A stretch of 5,168 nt of DNA, taken from assembly GCA_018064545.1 (NCBI GenBank), contig JAGHUY010000270.1:1-5168 (forward strand), written 5' to 3'. This stretch comes from Candidatus Apopatosoma intestinale (GTDB lineage: Bacteria > Bacillota > Clostridia > Oscillospirales > CAG-272). The notes beneath the pieces were generated by a model. That model saw only the letters and a list, made by a program, of their open reading frames with translations. It searched no databases and was not told the origin of the DNA. The position numbers were made by a program, and so were the translations under genes. Of the stretch, positions 1 to 5,168 are shown one piece after another. Position 1 is the stretch's first letter. Each line of letters opens with the position of its first letter.

Positions 1-18
1 AAAAAGTGAGTGGGGAAA

Positions 19-1155
19 ATGGACAAGGAAAAAGTTATCATTCGGTTGACAAACGTTTCCAAAAGCTTCGACGACGAACAGGTCTTAAAAAATATTGACC
101 TTGAAATCCACGACAAGGAATTTATCACGTTCCTTGGGCCCTCCGGCTGCGGAAAAACGACCACGCTTCGGATCATCGGCGGTTTTGAGACGCAGGATGA
201 GGGCGAGGTGTATTTTGACGGAAAGCGCATTGACGACGTCCCGGCATACAAACGGCCGATCAACACCGTCTTTCAGAAATACGCGCTGTTTCCGCATCTG
301 AACGTATTTGAAAACATTGCGTTCGGACTTCGTATTCAGAAAATCAAAGAAAAAGAGATCGTCGAACGCGTGCAGGAGATGCTGGAACTCGTCAACCTGC
401 GCGGGTTTGAAAAACGCAAGGTGCTGACGCTGTCCGGCGGTCAGCAGCAACGGGTGGCCATCGCTCGGGCGCTGATCAACAACCCGAAAGTTCTGCTGCT
501 CGATGAGCCGCTCGCGGCACTGGACCTGAAACTCCGCAAGGATATGCAGAACGAGTTGAAAGCCCTGCATGACCGCACGGGGGTTACCTTTATTTACGTG
601 ACGCACGATCAGGAGGAAGCGCTGTCCATGTCCGACACCATCGTGGTGATGGCGGACGGTGCCATTCAGCAGATCGGGACGCCGACCGACGTCTATAACG
701 AGCCGGTCAACGCATTCGTCGCCGATTTCATCGGGGAATCCAACATTCTGGACGGCGTGATGACAGAGGACTACCGCGCCCGTTTTGCCGGACACACCTT
801 TGAATGTCTGGATGCCGGTTTTGCCGCCGGCGAGGCCGTGGATATCGTGGTCCGTCCGGAGGACGTCGATATCGTTCCGGAGGAAAAGGGGATGCTTCGC
901 GGCACCGTGACCTCCGTCACGTTCAAGGGCGTCCACTGGGAGATCATCGTGGATATTCAGGGCTTCAAATGGATGATCCAGACCACGGATTACTGTGCGC
1001 CGGATTCGAGGATCGGCCTGTATATCGAGCCGGACGCCATCCACGTGATGAAAAAATCCGAATATTCCGGCATGTTCGGGGATTATTCCTCTTATTCCGA
1101 GGAGTTTGACGAGCTCTCGTCCGTCGAGACCGAAGAAACGGAGGATGAAGAGTGA
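19..1155 (+). CDS. potA: Polyamine (spermidine/putrescine) ABC transporter, ATP-binding protein PotA
   Basis: This is the cytoplasmic ATPase that powers polyamine import through PotB/PotC. Numbering from the ATG at 19 (378 residues, the usual PotA length), the sequence shows Walker A GPSGCGKT (40-47), the Q-loop Gln86 in a VFQKYALFPH segment typical of PotA, the ABC signature LSGGQQQR (138-145), Walker B VLLLDE (158-163), the D-loop ALD (167-169) and the H-loop His196. A C-terminal TOBE-type regulatory domain follows, with the conserved RPED at 279-282. All catalytic motifs are intact. The last 20 residues are very acidic (11 Asp/Glu). The start is uncertain. A GTG at 10 is in frame and adds three residues, and a TGA at 7-9 closes the frame upstream, so no longer start exists. 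ATG19 is preferred because MDKEKV is a natural beginning, although its ribosome binding site is weak (GAG at 8-10). The stop overlaps potB by 4 bases. The operon promoter is not in the window. Confidence 0.95.
   Translation: MDKEKVIIRLTNVSKSFDDEQVLKNIDLEIHDKEFITFLGPSGCGKTTTLRIIGGFETQDEGEVYFDGKRIDDVPAYKRPINTVFQKYALFPHLNVFENIAFGLRIQKIKEKEIVERVQEMLELVNLRGFEKRKVLTLSGGQQQRVAIARALINNPKVLLLDEPLAALDLKLRKDMQNELKALHDRTGVTFIYVTHDQEEALSMSDTIVVMADGAIQQIGTPTDVYNEPVNAFVADFIGESNILDGVMTEDYRARFAGHTFECLDAGFAAGEAVDIVVRPEDVDIVPEEKGMLRGTVTSVTFKGVHWEIIVDIQGFKWMIQTTDYCAPDSRIGLYIEPDAIHVMKKSEYSGMFGDYSSYSEEFDELSSVETEETEDEE
1140..1144 (+). promoter_or_regulatory. Ribosome binding site for potB, supporting a GTG start
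   Basis: GGAGG lies inside the last codons of potA, 7 bases before the GTG at 1152. It decides the potB start: a GTG overlapping the potA stop codon as GTGA. No ATG nearby in that frame gives a plausible alternative with such spacing. Confidence 0.75.
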
Positions 1156-1976
1156 AAAACCGTTCTTTCCTTGAAAAGGCGGCGGCCGTTCCTCATGCCG
1201 TGTGGGCTGTTCTTTTCATTCTGGCTCCGCTTGTCATCGTCTGCTATTTTGCTTTTACGGATTCCTACGGGACTTTTACCTTTGACAACATTTCACTGCT
1301 CACGGGTTACACGCACATCTTCGTTCTGTCGGTCTGCTTTGCGCTGATCGCCACGGTGATCTGCCTGCTCATCGGCTATCCGCTCGCGTTTTTCCTTTCG
1401 CGGTTGTCCCCCCGGACGCAGAAGATTTTCGTGGTACTCTTGATGCTCCCGATGTGGATCAGCCTGCTGATCCGCACCTATTCTCTGATGGCCTTGCTTG
1501 ACAACGGCGGACTGCTCAATTCGCTCCTTTCCGCTCTCGGGTTTGCCAAGGCAAAGATCGTCGGCACGTCCGGCGCGGTCATTCTGGGCATGGTCTACGA
1601 CTTTCTGCCGTATATGGTTTTGCCGATCTACACCGGCCTTTCCAAATTGGATATTCATTACTTCGAGGCCGCGAGCGATCTCGGCTGTAACGGCGTGAAA
1701 ACCCTGTTCCGCGTAGCACTCCCGCTGTCTGTTCCCGGCATCGTGTCCGGTGTGACGATGGTGTTCGTTCCCTCGATTTCGACGTTTTACATTTCGCAGA
1801 AACTCGGCGGCGGTTCGTTCGATCTGATCGGCGATACGATCGAACGCCAGTTCCAGAACGTGTCGACCTACAACATCGGCGCGGCGATTTCGCTTGTCAT
1901 GATGATTCTGATTCTGATCTCCGTGGCGGTCATGAACCGCTTCTCGGACGATGAGGGAGAGGAGATCATGGTATGA
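1152..1976 (+). CDS. potB: Polyamine ABC transporter permease PotB
   Basis: This is an integral membrane subunit that forms the translocation pore with PotC and docks on PotA. The 274 residues show about six hydrophobic segments (roughly 16-35, 56-82, 92-115, 136-160, 194-214, 241-262), as expected for this permease family. The EAA loop that contacts the ATPase is at about 172-196 (EAASDLG, then LPLSVPGI). PotB-type stretches include LPMWISLLIRTYS near 99-111 and the YDFLPYMVLPIY segment near 149-160. It starts with GTG at 1152, overlapping the potA stop by 4 bases, with GGAGG 7 bases upstream. It ends in an ATGA overlap with potC. The PotB rather than PotC call rests on gene order and these motifs. 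Length and motifs are complete, with no sign of damage. Confidence 0.94.
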   Translation: MKNRSFLEKAAAVPHAVWAVLFILAPLVIVCYFAFTDSYGTFTFDNISLLTGYTHIFVLSVCFALIATVICLLIGYPLAFFLSRLSPRTQKIFVVLLMLPMWISLLIRTYSLMALLDNGGLLNSLLSALGFAKAKIVGTSGAVILGMVYDFLPYMVLPIYTGLSKLDIHYFEAASDLGCNGVKTLFRVALPLSVPGIVSGVTMVFVPSISTFYISQKLGGGSFDLIGDTIERQFQNVSTYNIGAAISLVMMILILISVAVMNRFSDDEGEEIMV

Positions 1977-2803
1977 AAACACTGTCCAGAATCTATATGT
2001 GGGTGGTTTTTCTGCTGCTCTACGCGCCGATCCTCGTGCTTGTTCTGTTCTCCTTTAACCGCGCGGGTTCGCTCAACCACTTTTCCACGTTTTCTCTCTA
2101 TTGGTATCGGGAACTGTTCCGCGATACCGAGGCACTCGTCGCCTTGAAAAACTCGCTCTATCTGGCGGTTTCCTCTTCGGTTCTGGCGACCGTCATCGGC
2201 ACGCTTGCCGCACTTGGGCTTGACCGGATGAAGAGTAAGGCCGTAAAGACGGCGATCAAAAGCGTGACCAATATCCCGATGATGAATCCGGATATTGTGA
2301 CGGGCGTCTCCATGATGCTTCTGTTCGTGGCGGGAATGTCGCTGTCTTTCCTGCCGATCCGGTTCGGATTCGGCACGATGCTGGTCGCCCACACCACGTT
2401 CAACCTGCCCTACGTGATCCTCTCCGTGCTTCCGCGTTTTCAGCAGATGGATAAGCACTTAAAAGAGGCGGCGCTCGACCTCGGTTGCACCCCGACGCGG
2501 ACGTTTTTCCGCGTGGAACTGCCGCTGATCCTGCCGGGCGTGGTCTCCGGCCTGATGCTCGGATTCACGCTGTCGCTTGACGATTTCGTCATCAGTCACT
2601 TCGTCAGTTCCCCCGATTTTCAGACATTGCCGCTCTACGTCTATAATCAGACGGCGCATGAGGTCAAATACAGTATGTACGCGCTCTGCGCCCTCATGGT
2701 GTTTGTGATTCTCGGCCTCCTTCTTCTCGTGAATTTTGCCGGTTCCCGCGGGCCCAAGACCAAAAAGGCTCCCCGTGCGGGAAAGGTGGGAGGTGTCGCA
2801 TGA
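1973..2803 (+). CDS. potC: Polyamine ABC transporter permease PotC
   Basis: This is the second membrane permease of the importer, paired with PotB. The 276 residues carry hydrophobic segments at about 8-28, 61-83, 108-127, 136-154, 186-202 and 236-256. The EAA loop is at 165-190 (EAALDLGCTPTRTFF, then LPLILPGV). The SLDDFVISHFV stretch at 201-211 is characteristic of PotC. The ATG at 1973 overlaps the potB stop (ATGA), and AGGAG at 1960-1964 sits 8 bases upstream, so translation is probably coupled to potB. The C-terminus after the last helix is a short basic tail rich in Lys, Arg and Gly, which fits a cytoplasmic end by the positive-inside rule. The gene overlaps potD by 4 bases. Confidence 0.94.
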   Translation: MKTLSRIYMWVVFLLLYAPILVLVLFSFNRAGSLNHFSTFSLYWYRELFRDTEALVALKNSLYLAVSSSVLATVIGTLAALGLDRMKSKAVKTAIKSVTNIPMMNPDIVTGVSMMLLFVAGMSLSFLPIRFGFGTMLVAHTTFNLPYVILSVLPRFQQMDKHLKEAALDLGCTPTRTFFRVELPLILPGVVSGLMLGFTLSLDDFVISHFVSSPDFQTLPLYVYNQTAHEVKYSMYALCALMVFVILGLLLLVNFAGSRGPKTKKAPRAGKVGGVA

Positions 2804-4047
2804 AACGGTTGATTTCTTTGCTCCTCGTCCTTTGTCTGGCGGCTCTTGCGATGCTTGCCGTCTCCTGCGGAGAGGAGAACGGTGACGCCTCGGAAACGAC
2901 GCTTTACGTCTACAACTGGGGCGAATACATTTCCGATGGCAGTGAAGATTCCCTCGACGTCAACGAGGCGTTTGAAGAATATTGCCGCGAAGAACTCGGT
3001 CTGAACGTGAAAGTGAATTACTCCACGTATTCCAGTAATGAAGACCTTTACGCCAAACTGTCGAGCGGTGCCGTCTCCTACGACGTCGTCATTCCGTCCG
3101 ACTATATGGTGGCGCGGCTCGCCGCCGAGGGTCTGCTCCGGGAGATGAATCCGGCAGAGACCATAGAGAATTATGCGTATATTTCCGATGACTTCAAAGA
3201 CCTCTATTACGATCCGGACAACGTGTGGTCGGTTCCGTACACCTACGGGACGGTCGGCGTGATCTACAACACGGAGATCGTAGACGAGGACGATGAGGAC
3301 ATCGGCAGTTGGTCGCTCATGTGGGATGAGGACTACGCCGGCAACATTTTGCAGTTCAACAATCCCCGTGACGGGTTCGGCACGGCTCAGTACTATCTGG
3401 GATACAGCGTCAACTCCGAGAATCCCGCCGAATGGCAGGAGGCACTCGATCTGCTGAAAGCGCAGAAATCCGTCGTTCAGGGCTACGTCATGGATGAGAT
3501 TTTCAATAAAATGAAAGGCGGCAGTGCCGCCATCTCCTCCTACTATGCCGGCGACTTTCTGACCATGTACGCGGACAACGACCGTTTGGCGTTCTATCAT
3601 CCCGAAGAGGGAACGAATGTGTTTGTGGACGCCATGTGCATCCCGTCGAGCGCGGAACACTACGATCTGGCGCTTAAATACATCAACTTTATGCTCTCCG
3701 AGGAGATCGCAATCGCCAACGCGGAGTATATCTGCTACGCTTCTCCGAACCGGCTGGTCTATGAAAGCGAAGACTACGCCGAATACATGACGGAAGAAAT
3801 GCACCCGGACGCGATGGAGATTCTCTATCACTTCGATATGTCCAAAACGGAGTTCTATCACGATCTTCCCGATGATACGAGAATGCTGATGAACTCGCTG
3901 TGGGAGGAACTGAAAATCGAGAGTACCATCGGCGTGGCGATCTACGTCATCTGCGGCCTGATTCTGGGCGTCGGCGTTGTTCTGATCGTCTCGCGTATCA
4001 TCGTTAAAAAGAGAAGACAGTATTATTTCAACAAATATTCCAAGTAA
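2800..4047 (+). CDS. potD: Polyamine-binding lipoprotein PotD with an extra C-terminal membrane helix
   Basis: This is the extracellular receptor that binds the polyamine and delivers it to PotB/PotC. The 415 residues begin with a lipoprotein signal peptide: basic MKR, a hydrophobic core, and the lipobox AVSC with the lipidated Cys at 23. The mature domain is a PotD/PotF-type solute-binding fold, with YVYNWGEYIS at 36-45, YDVVIPSDY at 94-102, YYAGDF at 248-253, FVDAMCIP at 275-282 and YASPN at 313-317. Likely ligand residues by analogy are Trp40, Glu42, Tyr43, Tyr102, Asp252, Phe275, Asp277 and Tyr313. Unlike the E. coli proteins, it continues past the usual end (near Lys372) into a hydrophobic helix at about 377-402, followed by KKRR and a Tyr-rich tail. 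The start is ATG at 2800, with GGGAGG at 2788-2793 six bases upstream, overlapping the potC stop as ATGA. The exact polyamine preference cannot be read from sequence alone. Confidence 0.93.
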   Translation: MKRLISLLLVLCLAALAMLAVSCGEENGDASETTLYVYNWGEYISDGSEDSLDVNEAFEEYCREELGLNVKVNYSTYSSNEDLYAKLSSGAVSYDVVIPSDYMVARLAAEGLLREMNPAETIENYAYISDDFKDLYYDPDNVWSVPYTYGTVGVIYNTEIVDEDDEDIGSWSLMWDEDYAGNILQFNNPRDGFGTAQYYLGYSVNSENPAEWQEALDLLKAQKSVVQGYVMDEIFNKMKGGSAAISSYYAGDFLTMYADNDRLAFYHPEEGTNVFVDAMCIPSSAEHYDLALKYINFMLSEEIAIANAEYICYASPNRLVYESEDYAEYMTEEMHPDAMEILYHFDMSKTEFYHDLPDDTRMLMNSLWEELKIESTIGVAIYVICGLILGVGVVLIVSRIIVKKRRQYYFNKYSK

Positions 4048-4048
4048 G

Positions 4049-4080
4049 AAAAACGGAGCGCCGGGCGCTCCGTTTTTTTT
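4049..4080 (+). terminator. Intrinsic (rho-independent) terminator of the pot operon
   Basis: Starting two bases after the potD stop codon, CGGAGCGC (4054-4061) pairs perfectly with GCGCTCCG (4065-4072) around a 3-base CGG loop. A run of eight T follows directly (4073-4080). The five A before the stem (4049-4053) can extend pairing with the first T residues. This is a textbook strong terminator that separates the pot operon from the downstream gene. Confidence 0.94.
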
Positions 4081-4101
4081 GGCGAAAAAGGGTTTTCTTT
4101 C

Positions 4102-4130
4102 TTGCTTTTCGGGGGAAACTATGCTATACT
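4102..4130 (+). promoter_or_regulatory. Sigma-70/SigA-type promoter with extended -10 for the lyase-like gene
   Basis: The -10 box TATACT (4125-4130) is preceded by TGC (4122-4124), forming an extended -10 element. Exactly 17 bases upstream is TTGCTT (4102-4107), a partial -35 match that keeps the important TTG. The start of transcription is expected near 4137, giving a leader of about 27 bases before the ATG at 4164. The position, just after the terminator and before the gene, supports the call. Confidence 0.8.
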
Positions 4131-4140
4131 GTTCGCGAAC
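4131..4140. promoter_or_regulatory. Palindrome GTTCGCGAAC at the predicted transcription start, possible operator
   Basis: This is a perfect 10-base inverted repeat directly after the -10 box and spanning the predicted start of transcription, where a bound repressor would block initiation. A palindrome this short is expected several times by chance in a window this size, so only its position makes it of interest. No matching second copy was seen near the pot genes. Confidence 0.3.
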
Positions 4141-4152
4141 TTTTTTGAGCAC

Positions 4153-4157
4153 GGAGG
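4153..4157 (+). promoter_or_regulatory. Ribosome binding site of the lyase-like gene
   Basis: GGAGG sits 6 bases before the ATG at 4164. It fixes the start of a gene that has no stop codon inside the window. Confidence 0.85.
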
Positions 4158-4163
4158 CGCGGG

Positions 4164-5168
4164 ATGGTCAGAAAAGATTACACGTATGCCAATTCTGCCG
4201 ACACCATTCGCCGGATGATCGACGAAAACGAGGAGAGCCGTAAGACGTGGGAGGAGACGAAAGCCATTGCCCGGACGGCACTTTCGCGTTTTCACGACGA
4301 TATTACGAAAGAATCCGGCTGGGGGCACAGCTTTGTGTGTCCGGCCTGTACGGAACGGCTGACTTTCGTGATGAAAGACCGCTGTGAGCCGCCGAAGGAG
4401 TATCCCTGTCCGCATTGCGGCAAGATCGCGACCGGCCGGGAGATCGAAAACGCGTGGGTCGCCGCCTACCGGAATACGCTTTCCCATTATGCGAGCAGGT
4501 GTGTCCCCGGGATTCTTTTGGGCGATGAGGAGTGCCGTACCTCTTATTTGCGGTATATGAATTACTACGCAGACCATTACGAGGATTTTGCGCCGCACGG
4601 TCGTTGGGTGGGCAAGGGCAAGGTGTTTGCCCAGTCGCTGGATGAGGCCATCTGGGCACTTCTCATGGCACGTGAGCTTTACGCCTGCCGGAATGCTATT
4701 CCGGCGGAAACGCGCGCCGACTGGTACCGTCGGTGGTTCCGCCCGATGGCGGAGTTTCTCTATCCGCAGGCGAATCGGATCCACAACATTTCTCTCTGGG
4801 TTCTGAGCGCCGTGGGGGCGATCGCGATCTGCTTTGATGACAGTGAACTGCTCGACCGCGCTCTGAACGGGGAATACGGCATTCGCAGACAGATTGCCGA
4901 GGGTTTTACCGAAGACGGGCTGTGGCGGGAATGCTCCGTTCATTATCATTACTATGCTTTGCACGCACTGACTTATTTTCTCGGCATCTATGCCGCGGTC
5001 TGTCCGGATGATCCTCTCTTTGACCTTCTCGGGAAATTCTACACGGTTCCGCTTCTGTTTTCTCACGACGGTGTGCAATTACAGGCGATCAACGACGGTT
5101 GGTATCCTCTTACCACCGATGAAAAGTTTTGGCAGATCTCTTACGCTGCCCGGATTGTTTCGGAGCCG
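4164..5168 (+). CDS. Heparinase II/III-like protein (polysaccharide lyase superfamily), N-terminal part, runs off the window
   Basis: The open frame continues without a stop to the window end, giving 335 residues. The protein is related to heparinase II/III-type lyases, whose members cleave uronic-acid polysaccharides by beta-elimination. The recognisable part is an alpha-helical toroid region: RIHNISLWVLSAVGAIAI at 205-222, then a segment at 240-274 with Gly-Ile-Arg, EGFTEDGLWRE and HYHYYAL, which resembles the family pattern ending in EGSxxYHxYxL. Asn208, His260, His262 and the adjacent Tyr residues are candidate active-site positions by analogy. The N-terminal part carries two cysteine pairs, CPAC (59-62) and CPHC (82-85), with 19 residues between them, resembling a zinc ribbon. 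There is no signal peptide: the N-terminus is charged and polar, suggesting a cytoplasmic protein. It has its own promoter and a GGAGG site 6 bases upstream. The C-terminal portion is outside the window, so substrate and activity are not known. Confidence 0.8.
   Translation, partial: MVRKDYTYANSADTIRRMIDENEESRKTWEETKAIARTALSRFHDDITKESGWGHSFVCPACTERLTFVMKDRCEPPKEYPCPHCGKIATGREIENAWVAAYRNTLSHYASRCVPGILLGDEECRTSYLRYMNYYADHYEDFAPHGRWVGKGKVFAQSLDEAIWALLMARELYACRNAIPAETRADWYRRWFRPMAEFLYPQANRIHNISLWVLSAVGAIAICFDDSELLDRALNGEYGIRRQIAEGFTEDGLWRECSVHYHYYALHALTYFLGIYAAVCPDDPLFDLLGKFYTVPLLFSHDGVQLQAINDGWYPLTTDEKFWQISYAARIVSEP

Noticed and set aside
1..18. Possible end of an upstream gene (TGA at 7-9)
   Set aside because: The TGA is in frame with potA and may end a preceding gene, but nine bases are too few to assign one. 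A regulator often precedes pot operons in Firmicutes, but none is visible here.
85..1044. A 319-codon open frame on the minus strand across potA
   Set aside because: It is the shadow of potA, whose ATPase motifs are all intact. The antisense translation has no recognisable domain.
2647..4152. A 501-codon open frame on the minus strand across potD and the terminator
   Set aside because: It lies antisense to potD, which has clear family motifs, a lipobox and a ribosome binding site. Its translation is low in complexity, rich in His, Arg, Val and Asp, and matches no family I recognise. It also runs through the intrinsic terminator. It is a by-product of codon bias in potD.
4687..4705. Perfect hairpin GCCGGAAT-GCT-ATTCCGGC inside the lyase-like gene
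   Set aside because: It is an 8-base stem with a 3-base loop, but no T-run follows and it sits within clear coding sequence. A repeat of this size is plausible by chance in 5 kb.
4119..5078. A 319-codon open frame on the minus strand across the lyase-like gene
   Set aside because: The + strand frame has a promoter, a GGAGG site and heparinase-like motifs. The antisense protein resembles nothing known to me and would cross the + strand promoter.
1..5168. CRISPR arrays, insertion sequences, tRNA or rRNA genes
   Set aside because: No direct repeat arrays, transposase-like frames, terminal inverted repeats or RNA gene signatures were seen. The window is almost fully covered by coding sequence.

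Overview
This window reads as an ordinary chromosomal segment from a Gram-positive anaerobe, most likely a member of the Clostridia. The basis is consistent GGAGG-type ribosome binding sites, a substrate-binding protein with a lipoprotein signal instead of a free periplasmic protein, base composition a little over half G+C by eye, and Firmicutes-like sequence in all five genes. This placement is inference; no rRNA or phylogenetic marker is present.

Positions 10-4047 hold a complete polyamine (spermidine/putrescine) ABC importer operon in the order potA-potB-potC-potD, all on the + strand. PotA is the ATPase, PotB and PotC are the two membrane permeases, and PotD is the lipoprotein that captures the polyamine outside the cell. 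Each junction is a 4-base stop/start overlap (GTGA, ATGA, ATGA) with a good Shine-Dalgarno sequence inside the end of the preceding gene, so the four proteins are probably translationally coupled. The operon promoter lies upstream of the window. A strong intrinsic terminator at about 4049-4080 closes the unit.

Positions 4081-4163 are a short intergenic region. It holds a well-formed promoter with an extended -10 (TGC-TATACT, 17-base spacer to TTGCTT), a 10-base perfect palindrome over the predicted transcription start, and a GGAGG ribosome binding site. This promoter drives an independent gene, 4164 to beyond the window end. That gene encodes the N-terminal 335 residues of a heparinase II/III-like (alpha/alpha-toroid polysaccharide lyase superfamily) protein. 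It has no visible secretion signal and carries two CxxC pairs resembling a zinc ribbon.

I do not see an undescribed multi-gene system here. The points most worth a second look are the extra C-terminal membrane helix on PotD, which would tether it to the membrane at both ends; the mixed PotD/PotF-like ligand pocket; and the apparently cytoplasmic lyase-like protein with paired cysteines.
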